Shown: piece after piece, positions 15,947 to 25,082 of the stretch
How positions within the stretch are numbered: position 1 is the stretch's first letter
Layout of the letters: each line of letters starts with the position of its first letter
Program-made: the position numbers and the translations under genes
Notes under the pieces: generated by a model
Told to the model about the DNA's origin: nothing
The model's input: the letters and a program-made list of their open reading frames with translations, nothing else
Database searches by the model: none
Assembly: GCA_964567045.1 (NCBI GenBank)
Contig: CAZMLE010000008.1
Coordinates: 1-64,000 of the forward strand
DNA from: JAFNGF01 sp964567045
GTDB taxonomy: Bacteria > Planctomycetota > Phycisphaerae > Sedimentisphaerales > Anaerobacaceae
Reading direction: 5' to 3'
Length of the DNA stretch: 64,000 bases

Positions 15947-17617
15947 ATGAAACGGGCAAAAATGGTAGTAATTTTCGGCTTGGTTTTGGCATTTGGCCTG
16001 GCAACGGAGGTTGCCAACGCCGATTTTGTCTTCGGCAAGCCGCAGAACCTGGGACCTGTGATCAACAGTCCTTCGGGTGACATAATGGGCTGCTTCTCGG
16101 CCGACAGTCTGGAGTTGTATTTCTCCTCCAACCGGCCAGGCGGGTATGGCTACTACGACATCTACATGACAACGCGAGCGACGAAGAGTGATCCCTGGGG
16201 TCCGCCCCTCAACCTTGGACCGGCGGTCAATACCCAAGGCGCAGAAATCTGCTCGAGCATCTCCTCAGACGGTTTGACGCTGTACATCAGTGAGGACTGG
16301 GACTGGTCGCCCCGGCCCGGCGGCTTCGGTGGGTGTGACATATGGATGTCCAGACGGGCAAGTCGTGGTGCCCAGTGGGGCACGCCCGTGAATGTCGGGG
16401 CCCCGATCAACACCTCCGCTGGCGAAATAGGGCCGAAGATCTCCGGGGACGAGTTGATCTTAGTATTCGCATCCGATCGCGCCGGAGGCCAGGGCAGCTA
16501 CGATCTGTGGATGTCAACCCGGGCAACCATACAGGACGACTGGGGTGCCCCGGTCAATATAGGTGGAATCGTCAACAGTGGGTCCTTCGACCACTCGCCC
16601 ATCCTCTCATCCGACGAGCGGGCCCTGGTTTTCACCTCCAACCGCCCTGGTGGATTCGGCGGATACGATCTTTGGATGACCACTCGTAAGACCCATAGCG
16701 ATCCGTGGGGTCCGCCGGTTAACCTCGGTCCAGGGATCAATAGCTGGGGGCATGAAGACGCAGCGTCGATTTCCGACGACGCGCGGATGCTTTACTTCTT
16801 GGCCCATACCCCCCCGGGTGGTTTTGGAGGTTATGACTTGTGGGAAGCGCCGATCATCCCCATCGTTGACTTCAACGGCGACGAAAAAGTGGACCTAAAG
16901 GATTTTTCCAGATTGGCTCAATACTGGGGGCAGAATGAATCATCGGTGGATATGGGGCCCATGTCCTGGGGCGACGGCATCGTAGATGCCCAAGACCTCA
17001 CGGTCTTAGCCGAGCATTGGCTCGAAGAATTTGGCCTCCTCGCCCACTGGACGCTGGATGAGGCAGGCGGTGATGTCGCCCATGATAGTATTCAAAAACT
17101 TGATGGTACTCTTCACGGCGGTCCACTCTGGCAGCCTACGGCTGGTAAGGTAAGAGGCGCGATCGAGCTCGACGGGGCCGATGATTATGTCAGCACGCCC
17201 TTTATCTTGGACCCGGCAGGTCCGGCCCAGGCCGGATTCAGCATCTTCGCCTGGGTAAAAGGAGGTGCTCCAGGGCAAGTTGTCATATCCCAAACACGCG
17301 GGGCGAATCGCCTTTCTGCAAGCCCTGCGGAAGGCAAATTAATGACGGAATTGATGGCCGCCGGCCGGTTTGGCACGCCATTATTCTCAGAGGCAGTGAT
17401 TACAGACGGCGAATGGCATCGTGTGGGCCTGACTTGGGATGGCTCCACCAGAACTCTATTTGTGGATAACGTTGAGGTAGCCAAAGGCACGCAGGCCAGC
17501 CTGGCCGGCTCGCAAGGCGGCCTGTACATTGGCGCCGGAAAAGGCCTTGAGGCCGGAAGTTTCTGGTCGGGCCTGATTGATGATGTCCGGCTCTACGACC
17601 GGGCGATAACCCCGTAG
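15947..17617 (+). CDS. Exported PD40 propeller, dockerin and LamG protein
   Basis: A 556-residue exported protein. Order: signal peptide (1-26, cut after ANA); four to five PD40/TolB-type propeller repeats (about 30-305) with the recurring SNRPGGYGYYDIYMTTR-like motif; a dockerin type I-like domain (about 308-362) with two Ca-binding loops starting DFNGDEKVDLKDF and DMG...WGDGIVDAQDL; and a LamG/concanavalin-like jelly roll (about 365-556). Such dockerin domains without classical cellulosomes are frequent in Phycisphaerae and suggest surface attachment or complex assembly. The ligand of the LamG domain is unknown. Confidence 0.88.
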   Translation: MKRAKMVVIFGLVLAFGLATEVANADFVFGKPQNLGPVINSPSGDIMGCFSADSLELYFSSNRPGGYGYYDIYMTTRATKSDPWGPPLNLGPAVNTQGAEICSSISSDGLTLYISEDWDWSPRPGGFGGCDIWMSRRASRGAQWGTPVNVGAPINTSAGEIGPKISGDELILVFASDRAGGQGSYDLWMSTRATIQDDWGAPVNIGGIVNSGSFDHSPILSSDERALVFTSNRPGGFGGYDLWMTTRKTHSDPWGPPVNLGPGINSWGHEDAASISDDARMLYFLAHTPPGGFGGYDLWEAPIIPIVDFNGDEKVDLKDFSRLAQYWGQNESSVDMGPMSWGDGIVDAQDLTVLAEHWLEEFGLLAHWTLDEAGGDVAHDSIQKLDGTLHGGPLWQPTAGKVRGAIELDGADDYVSTPFILDPAGPAQAGFSIFAWVKGGAPGQVVISQTRGANRLSASPAEGKLMTELMAAGRFGTPLFSEAVITDGEWHRVGLTWDGSTRTLFVDNVEVAKGTQASLAGSQGGLYIGAGKGLEAGSFWSGLIDDVRLYDRAITP

Positions 17618-17672
17618 GTGACCGCGCGACGAAGCCTGGCAAGGACGGAAGTGTCAACTTTGAAGCCTTGGA

Positions 17673-17726
17673 ACCTGCGGTGAAACCGCAGGCTAAATAA
17701 TTAGCGCCCCGTTTCACGGGGGGTAG
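17673..17726. repeat. Two opposed TTTAGCC-family hairpins
   Basis: The first (17673-17700) is the reverse complement of the hairpin at 3011: CCTGCGGT pairs with ACCGCAGG, followed by CTAAATAA. The second (17700-17726) reads ATTAGCGCCCCGTTTCACGG and closes with GGGG. They follow the exported dockerin gene and may help end its transcript. Confidence 0.65.
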
Positions 17727-17977
17727 AATCTCGCGAAGTGCCGTTTTCCTGCCCCCTAAGCTTACGAACGGCATAGACGATACTAATCGGCAAACCACTC
17801 CTGCCGGCATTGAAGAACAGCGTTTTTTGCATTCCGTGAATACAATTCTTATAGTTTATGTGGAAGTGATAGGCAGGAATAACTGACGTAGAGACACCTC
17901 AATCCACATCTGAATTGGAGGGGCAAGAATCACTTGGCTCAGACCCCACTGCCGCAGTGGCCAAATACGGTGTGCCT

Positions 17978-18088
17978 ATGCAGAAAGAAGATTTTTGGCT
18001 CGGCATTATCATCGTCATGGTTGGGTTAGTCTTGATATCCCTTATTTTGTACGCGGGTTGTCGCTTTATTGTTGGTTTTGCTCAGTAA
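17978..18088 (+). CDS. Small single-span membrane peptide
   Basis: A 36-residue frame: MQKEDFWLG, a 25-residue hydrophobic span containing VMVGLVLISLILYAGC, then RFIVGFAQ. The same frame stays open upstream to about 17878, including a hydrophilic stretch (ETPQSTSELEGQESLG) with a TTG at 17915 but no upstream ATG. GTA at 17888 stands where an ATG might have been. Either a small membrane protein starts at 17915 or 17978, or this is a decaying gene. Function unknown. Confidence 0.4.
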   Translation: MQKEDFWLGIIIVMVGLVLISLILYAGCRFIVGFAQ

Positions 18089-18176
18089 GCCTGCCGCAAG
18101 ATGCCTTATCACAGGGAGCATGAAATATGCGGGCCCTTCTGCCTGGGGTTACTTACCTTACCGGCTGCCCCGCGGC

Positions 18177-19586
18177 TTAGCGCAGCGGGCTGCGAAGAAT
18201 CCGCAGAGCGATATCCTCGGTGTACGCGGGCGAAATCAGCGTTCGATTGCCGCCTTGGTGCTGAAAGGTTTCCTCCTTGTCGGCCGTGCCTGTTTTGGTG
18301 TTGATCCATTGTGCCCGGTAGGCGCCGGCAGGGAGTTCGAGCACGAGATCGGCGACGTTTGCTCCGTTGATGTAAATCGCGTATGCACGGCCCTGTTCAA
18401 CCAGGGCACGGGCGGTGGCGTTCTGGGGAAGGGTGCTCTTTATGATTGAACTATCCGGCTTCATCGTGGTGAAGTTGAAACTGTTAATGAAGTCTTTGAG
18501 AACCTCCAATTGCCTGCGCAACACCGGTCCGCCGCCGCCCGGCGCGTTGATTTTCGCTGTGCCATCCTCATAACCGACGGTGAATGAATAATCGAGATTA
18601 TCGTAAACAGCGCCGCCTGCGATAATAAAGTCCCAGCCTTCACGACGATATGGTCCTGGGTCGCTACCGGCGAAGCCGGTCTCGTCATCGGCGATAACCT
18701 TGTTCAAATCATAGTTCTCGACCACAGATATGGGCGGTTTGGCGTAATGAAAATTGAAAATAGAAACGTGGGGGTTCGGCTCAACAACCTTTTTTGTTTT
18801 ATTGGCGATATTCTGAGCGATCAGGTGTTTTGCCTTGAATGCTGCTTCGCCCTTGACGATGGTCCCAGCGATATGGTTTTGCCATTCGACTGTCACGCCG
18901 CCAAAATAGGGCTCGTTGCAGATTTCATAGTATAAGTTGTCAAAGTCCTTTAGTTCCTCGACGATCTTTTGCACCATGGCATCCTGCACAGCGAGCAAGT
19001 CGGGATATTTCAACGTATAGACTTCTGTACGCTTCATGGTGCCGATGCCGTTAATATTATTGGCAGCGTTCATTGGGCTGAGGTTCCACATTTGGTCTTC
19101 GTAGAAGGGGCAGAAAAGTACAAGCTCGACTACGATGCCGCACTTACTCGCCTCGGCAACGAAATCGCGCAAGCGTTCAAAGTAAGCGGGGTCCCACTTT
19201 GTCAGGTCGAATCCCTCCTTCGTCGGGACAAGCTTATTGCCGCCGTTGGCATAGCCGGGCATATTGCTGCGGGCCCACGGACAGATGAATCGCTCTTTAG
19301 CCGGCGCGAGTGTATTGTTCTCGATCTTGAAGGCGCCGGAAGCTTCGCAATATGCTCCGCTGAATGTGCGGGTCAGATTGAAGCCGTGCAACTGCAGCAT
19401 CTGGAGGTATTTCTTGTAGTTGAAGTCCTTGTTAAGGACTGCTCCGTAATGCTCGCCGGAAGTTACCAGCACTGTAGGTTTCCCATGCCACAGTAAATAA
19501 TGTGGGTTCTCCGGATGTAATTTTATGGGCTCTGCGCGAAACGCGAGGACCGCGGGGGCAAGCAGGCACAATAGCAGACCAGGCAT
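18177..19586 (-). CDS. Exported TIM-barrel glycoside hydrolase-like protein
   Basis: A 469-residue exported protein. GGAAGGGG before ATG 19586 and the following signal peptide (MPGLLLCLLAPAVLAFRA) decide the start over 19649. The body reads like a clan GH-A barrel: HYLLWHGKPTVLVTSGEHYG at the start, FNLTRTFSGAY, LYYEICNEPYFGG with the likely acid/base Glu after Asn, and VIADDETGF near 300, which may carry the second carboxylate. The C-terminal 80 residues look like a beta-sandwich. Substrate cannot be told; planctomycete homologues are often annotated only as cellulase-like or DUF-containing. Confidence 0.8.
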   Translation of the reverse strand: MPGLLLCLLAPAVLAFRAEPIKLHPENPHYLLWHGKPTVLVTSGEHYGAVLNKDFNYKKYLQMLQLHGFNLTRTFSGAYCEASGAFKIENNTLAPAKERFICPWARSNMPGYANGGNKLVPTKEGFDLTKWDPAYFERLRDFVAEASKCGIVVELVLFCPFYEDQMWNLSPMNAANNINGIGTMKRTEVYTLKYPDLLAVQDAMVQKIVEELKDFDNLYYEICNEPYFGGVTVEWQNHIAGTIVKGEAAFKAKHLIAQNIANKTKKVVEPNPHVSIFNFHYAKPPISVVENYDLNKVIADDETGFAGSDPGPYRREGWDFIIAGGAVYDNLDYSFTVGYEDGTAKINAPGGGGPVLRRQLEVLKDFINSFNFTTMKPDSSIIKSTLPQNATARALVEQGRAYAIYINGANVADLVLELPAGAYRAQWINTKTGTADKEETFQHQGGNRTLISPAYTEDIALRILRSPLR

Positions 19587-19652
19587 AGACTTTCCCCTTC
19601 CACTGCATGCTGTCTGACTGATGGGCGTAATCTCAGGCCGCAACGCCAAGCA

Positions 19653-20045
19653 CTATTTTCCGTAAAGTGGTCGAAGCTGCTCTTCAGTTGGCCGTTTGTC
19701 GTAGTGTTCGCCTTTGGGGCCGATGTAGACATGTTCTTTCTTTTTCAGCACGACCGGCGTGATTGAGCCATCCTGGTTAGTCACTTCGACAACGACCTTT
19801 TTCTCTTTCGATGCGTCATCGATTTGCTTCAGAAGGCATCCTGTAGCGGCAATAGCTGCGCCGACCGCGGCGCCTTCGCCGTCCTCGTTAGACTGATGGC
19901 CTATTATCCAGCCCACCAAAGCGCCGCCCAGAGCGGCACTATAAATGGGATGCCACTGCAGGCTGGCACAGCCCCCGCAAACAGACAGCACCAACGATCC
20001 AATTAGAGTGATCGCTACCGGCGTTCGTATAATTGTTCCTTTCAT
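19653..20045 (-). CDS. Glycine-zipper lipoprotein
   Basis: A 130-residue predicted lipoprotein: signal to about 25 with lipobox VCGGC, then a glycine-rich hydrophobic stretch (AALGGALVGWIIGHQSNEDG, then AAVGAAIAATG) typical of glycine-zipper outer membrane proteins, then a basic region with EHVYIGPKGEHYDKRPTEEQL. Followed 66 bp later by the glycoside hydrolase gene on the same strand. Likely an envelope structural protein. Confidence 0.78.
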   Translation of the reverse strand: MKGTIIRTPVAITLIGSLVLSVCGGCASLQWHPIYSAALGGALVGWIIGHQSNEDGEGAAVGAAIAATGCLLKQIDDASKEKKVVVEVTNQDGSITPVVLKKKEHVYIGPKGEHYDKRPTEEQLRPLYGK

Positions 20046-20219
20046 TTAAGTCCTCCAAGTAAACGTTTTCTCATTGCTTGGTATGCGCTATTAGCGCACT
20101 GACACTTCGCCGAATGATACATGCACAGAGCAGAATGTCAAGACTCTGGAAGAAATTCTGGATATGCAACTTGGGGACGAGTTGTCCGGATTAGTCGCGG
20201 CTTTTAACAATGGGCTATC
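20046..20219. other. Short gap, no feature seen
   Basis: Between the lipoprotein and the TPR gene. Nothing gene-like or strongly structured is visible. Confidence 0.4.
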
Positions 20220-21827
20220 TCATGGCAGATTCTTTTTGATAGCATCCGCCTGGTTTTTGGTGACATCGACACCCAACTTTTCGGCAATTTTCATGTGCTT
20301 CATGGCCGATTCGTACTTTTTAAGCTTATAGTAGCTAAAAGCCAGGCCATAATGTGCATCGCCCATATTGGGCTCGATTTCAACTGCCTTGAGGTACTCA
20401 GCCGCCGACTGCTCGTAATTGGCTTTGTTGGCGTATGCGGCAGCAAGGTTGCAGCGGATCCGGGCGTCGCCTGGCGCTGTTTGAATAGCTTTTTTGTATT
20501 GTTCAATCGCGGCGTCATAGTTCTGCTGGCTAAAATATGCGTTGCCCAGATTGACCAGGCCGGCTAACATATCGGGTTTAGCAGCCAGTGCCTTTTTATA
20601 TGCTTCGATCTCATCTTGCGTCCAGCCCAATTTGTGGTAGCAGATAGCCAGACCGTAATGGGCTTCAGCTAAATCCTGCTTGATTGTTAAAGCCCTCTTA
20701 TATTGAAGTATCGCCTGGTCATAATCGCCCATCTGGCAGTAGACTTCTCCCATTTGGCTGTACAAAGTAGCGTTTTTCGGCTCCAAAGCGATTGCCTGTT
20801 TCAACTGCGCTATTGCCTGCTCGAACATCTGTCCCTGGCAGTAAGCGATGGCCAGATTCTTGTGCGCATCGGTGAAGTTCGGATCCCGCTGGAGAGCTTC
20901 TACGTATTGAGAAATCGCGTCTTTCAACTTCGCTTGTCGCAAATAGGCGTTGCCGAGGTTGCTGTGTGTCTTGGGGTCGGCAGGATTTATTTGTAGAGCT
21001 TTGTGATATTCGTATATCGCGTTTTCTGTCTGTCCCATCTTTAGATAAACGTTACCCAGATTAGCGCGGGATTCAGCCAATGACGGATTTATTTCCGTTG
21101 CTATCCTAAGCGTAGCCAACGCGGCATCGATGTCCCCCATGTCGCAGTACGTGTTTCCAAGATTATTAAAGAGGCAGCCCAGCGCCTGAATCTTGCTCAG
21201 ATTCTTCATATAGATAGTGTTGTCGTCGCTCTGCGGCACCTTGAACTTGTCTATGTAGTGCTTATCGAGGGCGCTGGCGCCTCTATTGGTAGTCTCAATA
21301 TTCAATCTTGTCCGCCCGTCGTCGTATCGGACGAAAAAGTGTCCCGGAACCACAACGCCGTACAAGGGTATGCCCAGCCTTTCGGCCAGTGAGAGATAGA
21401 GGATGGAAAGACTCAGGCAGTAGCCTCGTTTATTATCCAGCACAGAGTGCAGGAATAGATCGTTTGGGTCTTCTGCCTCGGATACCGGCTTGAATTTCAA
21501 ATCCTCGAACAAATACTCGTTTATCACCGGAATGGCCTTGTAATTCGGCCTTAGCCACTTTTTCTGGAGCCTTTCTTGAATCTCCGAAGCCATCTCATCG
21601 AGCATTGCCAGATACCGCCGACCCTGCACCATATCGCTCCACTGTTCGCAGACAATCAGGGCCGCAGTAGCCAGATCAACTTCGTCCTCTCTGAGTCGAA
21701 AGACCTGGTCGAGTGACCTAGCATAGAGGCCGCTTTTGCCCTCGTTAGCCAGACGCCTTTCTCGGCCGGTAGATAGTTGCGGCCAGACGATTAAAAAGCA
21801 AACTGTTACCAAAAGCGTCTTTTTCAT
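20220..21827 (-). CDS. Exported SirB1-like and TPR repeat protein
   Basis: A 535-residue exported protein. The signal peptide begins at ATG 21827 (MKKTLLVTVCFLIVWPQLS). Residues 30-220 form a SirB1/transglutaminase-core-2-like domain: LHSVLDNKRGYCLSLSILYL carries the Cys, and GVVVPGHFFVRY the His. From about 225 there are eight to nine TPR repeats, each with the NLGxxYxxxGxxxxAIxxYxxAL pattern (ANLGNVYLKMGQTENAIYEY and so on). Suits a protein-complex scaffold in the periplasm; the papain-like Cys/His pair may or may not be catalytic. Confidence 0.88.
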   Translation of the reverse strand: MKKTLLVTVCFLIVWPQLSTGRERRLANEGKSGLYARSLDQVFRLREDEVDLATAALIVCEQWSDMVQGRRYLAMLDEMASEIQERLQKKWLRPNYKAIPVINEYLFEDLKFKPVSEAEDPNDLFLHSVLDNKRGYCLSLSILYLSLAERLGIPLYGVVVPGHFFVRYDDGRTRLNIETTNRGASALDKHYIDKFKVPQSDDNTIYMKNLSKIQALGCLFNNLGNTYCDMGDIDAALATLRIATEINPSLAESRANLGNVYLKMGQTENAIYEYHKALQINPADPKTHSNLGNAYLRQAKLKDAISQYVEALQRDPNFTDAHKNLAIAYCQGQMFEQAIAQLKQAIALEPKNATLYSQMGEVYCQMGDYDQAILQYKRALTIKQDLAEAHYGLAICYHKLGWTQDEIEAYKKALAAKPDMLAGLVNLGNAYFSQQNYDAAIEQYKKAIQTAPGDARIRCNLAAAYANKANYEQSAAEYLKAVEIEPNMGDAHYGLAFSYYKLKKYESAMKHMKIAEKLGVDVTKNQADAIKKNLP

Positions 21828-21996
21828 CGCTTGCTCAAATGTGGGTCGGCCAACACCCTGTACCCACTCCACCGTGAGTGTTTGCCCGTACAGATATTAT
21901 CGTCAGGACAGGCGTCCTGGTTCGGTGTTTTTTTCTGCTCCAGGCTGAAAACAAATTCGGCGAACCGGTTCTTTATCGTTGCGTCCAAAAAATACG

Positions 21997-22025
21997 TTAC
22001 TTTCGGCAGACAACGTTTGTATAAT
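21997..22025 (+). promoter_or_regulatory. Candidate promoter for DUF1080 lipoprotein
   Basis: TTACTT (21997-22002), 17 bases, then TATAAT (22020-22025), about 58 bases before the next start codon; GGAGG follows at 22073 as ribosome site. Confidence 0.45.
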
Positions 22026-22082
22026 TTAAGTCATGGTGCTATTTAATTCAACGCAAATTTCTAATACAGTTGGAGGACCATC

Positions 22083-22766
22083 ATGAGCACGTCTCAGACA
22101 GTCGCTGCAAAAACATTACCTGTTCGGCCTCCAGTCTTGGCCCATTTGAGGCTGTGTAGCAAGACATATATCTTGCTGTCGGTGGTCGCCGTGCTTGGCC
22201 TGCCGGGCTGTCAGGGTCCGCGCGAAATCAGCCTGTTCGACGGCAAGACGCTAAGGCACTGGAAGATCACCGATTTTGGCGGCCAGGGCCAAGTCTATGT
22301 AAAACAAGGCCAGATCTTTTTGGAAAAGGGCAACGATCTAACGGGTATCAGTTGGACTGATCCCGTAGTGCCGATGAACTACCAGATCAGCCTGGAAGCT
22401 ATGCGGGTCGAGGGCAGCGACTTTTTCTGCGGGCTGACTTTTCCTGTTGACGCTAACTGTTGCTCGTTGATACTCGGCGGGTGGGGCGGCTCAGTGTGCG
22501 GACTATCCAGCCTTGATTACTATGACGCCGCCAACAACGAGACCACGCGGATCATAGACTTCCAGAATGGACGGTGGTACAATGTGCGGTTGCACGTAAC
22601 GCCCGGCAAGATCGAAGCCTGGCTGGACGAGGAAAAACTCGTAGAAGTCCAGACAGCCGGCCGGGTAATTGACACGCGAATAGAAGTGGAGTCATCCAAA
22701 CCGCTGGGCATCGCCTCCTGGCAAACTACGGCAGCAATCCGTAACATCCGCTTGCGAAAGCTATAG
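22083..22766 (+). CDS. DUF1080 domain lipoprotein
   Basis: A 227-residue protein with a long N-terminal leader, a hydrophobic stretch (YILLSVVAVLGLPGCQ) ending in a lipobox Cys at about 42, then a DUF1080/concanavalin-like domain: ISLFDGKTLRHWKITDFGGQ, WYNVRLHVTPGKIEAWLDEE and LGIASWQTTAAIRNIRLRKL. DUF1080 members include 3-keto-glycoside hydrolases and LamG-like binders. GGAGG 6 bases upstream supports the start. Monocistronic, with its own promoter. Confidence 0.85.
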   Translation: MSTSQTVAAKTLPVRPPVLAHLRLCSKTYILLSVVAVLGLPGCQGPREISLFDGKTLRHWKITDFGGQGQVYVKQGQIFLEKGNDLTGISWTDPVVPMNYQISLEAMRVEGSDFFCGLTFPVDANCCSLILGGWGGSVCGLSSLDYYDAANNETTRIIDFQNGRWYNVRLHVTPGKIEAWLDEEKLVEVQTAGRVIDTRIEVESSKPLGIASWQTTAAIRNIRLRKL

Positions 22767-22848
22767 CGCGCGGGGTAGTACCTCACGACGTTGTTGCAGA
22801 GCTCACACGGACCTTACTTGCGAAAAGGTGTGCAGTGGGGGTGCATCC

Positions 22849-24321
22849 TCACTGAATCGGTCTCTCGATTTCCATCGGCACAGCAACTGCCCGACGTTTG
22901 AACAGGTCTATTTGCGTCCACCTGTTGCTCTTAAACCTCCAGCAGTTTGCCAGGCCGACCACAATAATGCTAAATGTGGCGGCAATCCACGGTCCCAATG
23001 ATCCGAGAGACGGCAAAAAAACAACTACGAGCGTACCACCAAGTCCTAATATAATCACTGCTCCCACCGCCGAAACGATTGCCAGCCATATTGTGTCGCC
23101 TGCCCCGCTTAAAGAGCCGCCATAAATCGTGCGTGCAGCGTGAAAGACCTGGTATATGGCGGCGCAAATCAGAATATTGGCTCCGATTTCGTTTACCTTT
23201 TCGTCAGAAGACCAAAATGCCATAAGGTGTCCTCTGAACAGGAAAAAGCCCAGCCCTACCAATCCCATATAAACCAGTGCAACTCTCAAGCAAACGCTGG
23301 TCTGCCTAACTGCCAGGTTCTTTCTGTCCTGGCCAATGGCCTTGCCTACGGCAGCGGTCAAGGCTGTTGCCAAACCGACAATGGGCATCACCGAGATGTT
23401 GGTGTAAGACAGCACAGCACTGGTGGCGGCCAGTGCTTCTTTGCCATCGGACCTGCCGACCAGCCCGAGCAAAATCACTCCCCAGAACGCCACATTTACC
23501 ATGAGCCCCAGTCCGGCGGGAAGTCCCACTTTCAGCAGATCGTACATCTTGGCGAAATCTACGTTCAAGGTTTGCCTGGACCTAAAGGCCGCGTTTACGT
23601 TGTCGCTCAAGAATGCCGCCATATTAATGGCAGCCGCTACACCTATGCCTATAAATGTGCCCCAGCCCGCTCCAGCGATACCCATAGCCGGGAAACCGAG
23701 CTTGCCGAAAATTAGCACATAGTTTGCCGCGATGTTGACCACCTGCCCGCACAGTGACGCATACATTGTAATGACCGGACGGTGCACACCCATAAAGAAC
23801 TCACTGCTGGCATAGTTGATAATCGCCAGCAAATGAGCGTAGAGCATGATCCTAAAATATACTACCTCCAGACTGGTGACCGGTCCCGGATGTCCCATGG
23901 CTCTGAATATCCAAGGTGCTGCGGGCCACATGATTACGAGTACCATCACGAAGTAAACACAGCTGATGTAAGCTACCTGCCAGAAATAGTTTGAGCAGTC
24001 GGCCTTATCGCCTCTGCCCAGACTTTGACTTACAAACGTATTAAGGATCGCTATTGTGCCTATGGCAAAACTTGTTGGTAGGAAACTCACAAACTGAGCC
24101 GGCAGTATCGCTGCAAGCGCCGTAGTGCCGAGCCGCGAAACCATGTACCTATCCACAAACTGCATGACGGTGAAGGACATGGTTGTCACTACCATTGGGG
24201 CCGCCAGCGTCAGCATATATCGCAGCGAGGTTTCGTCCACGATGTGACTCTGGGGCTGGCCAAATCCGTCTTTAGATAGGCGGGGTTTGCTCTGGGGCAG
24301 CAGGGACGGTTTGTCAGTCAT
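22849..24321 (-). CDS. MATE family efflux transporter
   Basis: A 490-residue membrane protein with twelve predicted spans, of the multidrug and toxin extrusion family (Na+ or H+ antiport). The start of the membrane part, LRYMLTLAAPMVVTTMSFTVMQFVDRYMVSRLGTTA split over the first span, shows the MATE N-lobe, and the duplicated C-lobe (DLLKVGLPAGLGLMVNVAFW) is clear. It overlaps the upstream DUF167 gene by 4 bp (24318-24321), so the two are co-translated. Confidence 0.92.
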   Translation of the reverse strand: MTDKPSLLPQSKPRLSKDGFGQPQSHIVDETSLRYMLTLAAPMVVTTMSFTVMQFVDRYMVSRLGTTALAAILPAQFVSFLPTSFAIGTIAILNTFVSQSLGRGDKADCSNYFWQVAYISCVYFVMVLVIMWPAAPWIFRAMGHPGPVTSLEVVYFRIMLYAHLLAIINYASSEFFMGVHRPVITMYASLCGQVVNIAANYVLIFGKLGFPAMGIAGAGWGTFIGIGVAAAINMAAFLSDNVNAAFRSRQTLNVDFAKMYDLLKVGLPAGLGLMVNVAFWGVILLGLVGRSDGKEALAATSAVLSYTNISVMPIVGLATALTAAVGKAIGQDRKNLAVRQTSVCLRVALVYMGLVGLGFFLFRGHLMAFWSSDEKVNEIGANILICAAIYQVFHAARTIYGGSLSGAGDTIWLAIVSAVGAVIILGLGGTLVVVFLPSLGSLGPWIAATFSIIVVGLANCWRFKSNRWTQIDLFKRRAVAVPMEIERPIQ

Positions 24322-24632
24322 TGACTAAGACCTTGTTTGTTCAAATTCAGTTTTCTTAACAGTCGGTCAGCCGAAATGCCCAGAACTTGCACCTGCTTGA
24401 CGGCACTGGTTTGCCCGGCAATTATGCTGATGGCGCTCTTTTTGACGCCCAGATTTCTGGCCAGAAACTCAAGCAGGCACTGATTGGCCTTGCCTTTCTC
24501 CGGTGCCGCTGCAATCTTGATCTTCAGCATCTCATTGAATAAGCCGCTAATAGCTGTTCTGCTGCTGCCGGGGACAATCTTCGTTCTGAAAACCACTCCT
24601 CGATTAACTTGCTGAATTGCCAGGTTAGCCAT
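24318..24632 (-). CDS. DUF167 (YggU-like) protein
   Basis: A 104-residue member of the DUF167/UPF0235 family, with the family phrases VVFRTKIVPGSSRTAISG and KIKIAAAPEKGKANQCLLEFLA. Function in bacteria is unknown; the fold is a small alpha/beta domain. It overlaps the MATE gene start by 4 bp. Confidence 0.88.
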   Translation of the reverse strand: MANLAIQQVNRGVVFRTKIVPGSSRTAISGLFNEMLKIKIAAAPEKGKANQCLLEFLARNLGVKKSAISIIAGQTSAVKQVQVLGISADRLLRKLNLNKQGLSQ

Positions 24633-24686
24633 GGGCCGGATAGTAGCTGCTCAAGTGAATGTGAATAAGGCAATTTTTCCCGCCGA

Positions 24687-25079
24687 TCACTCGATATTCT
24701 CCTTGATGTTTTTGCCGATTGCCGACTGCACGTACTTTTCGATCTGCTCGGCCAGTTCGCCCAGCGAAGGAAGCTGGAAGTCCTCGTAGTGGCCCATTAT
24801 AAAGTCGCCGTCCAGCGCCTTTTTATAGATTCTCACCCGTATTACCGGCGGCTCGGGTTTGCTCTGGCCCGCTCCGCTGCCGGCGGATGTGGGGGGCTGA
24901 CCTGTGCGGTCCCCGCTTTCGCGGGGACGACTTTCTGCAAAACGGCTGCTCCATTTGCTGAAGTCGCTATCTTTGTGTTCGGTCAGTTCTACACGCCACT
25001 CCTCGCTTATGAAAACCAAACACTTGCCCGTAAAAACGGCCGTCGGAAAATAATCCTGTAATAGCTTGAGGGTCTCCAT
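24687..25079 (-). CDS. Hypothetical protein with repeat-derived insert
   Basis: A 130-residue protein. The outer parts (LQDYFPTAVFTGKCLVFISE and YKKALDGDFIMGHYEDFQLP...) look conserved and ordered, while the middle holds ESRPRESGDRTGQPPTSAGS. That phrase is encoded by a CCCCGCTTTCGCGGG palindrome (24909-24930) that also lies in lgt. The reading frame is kept, so the protein probably tolerates the insert as a loop. It sits 3 bp after the DUF1080-TIM barrel gene stop region, on the same strand and upstream of DUF167. Confidence 0.6.
   Translation of the reverse strand: METLKLLQDYFPTAVFTGKCLVFISEEWRVELTEHKDSDFSKWSSRFAESRPRESGDRTGQPPTSAGSGAGQSKPEPPVIRVRIYKKALDGDFIMGHYEDFQLPSLGELAEQIEKYVQSAIGKNIKENIE
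24909..24930. repeat. Palindromic repeat inside a coding frame
   Basis: GTCCCCGCTTTCGCGGGGAC is a near-perfect palindrome translated as part of the hypothetical protein's middle loop; the same core lies in lgt at 7134-7148. Confidence 0.65.
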
Positions 25080-25082
25080 CGA

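Noticed and set aside
15137..17726. TTTAGCC hairpins read as ordinary intrinsic terminators
   Set aside because: Most copies have no U-tract and occur in both orientations; only the 15137 copy could double as a terminator.
23140..23715. 191-codon plus-strand frame across the MATE gene
   Set aside because: Shadow of the MATE gene; gln/his-rich without a plausible fold.
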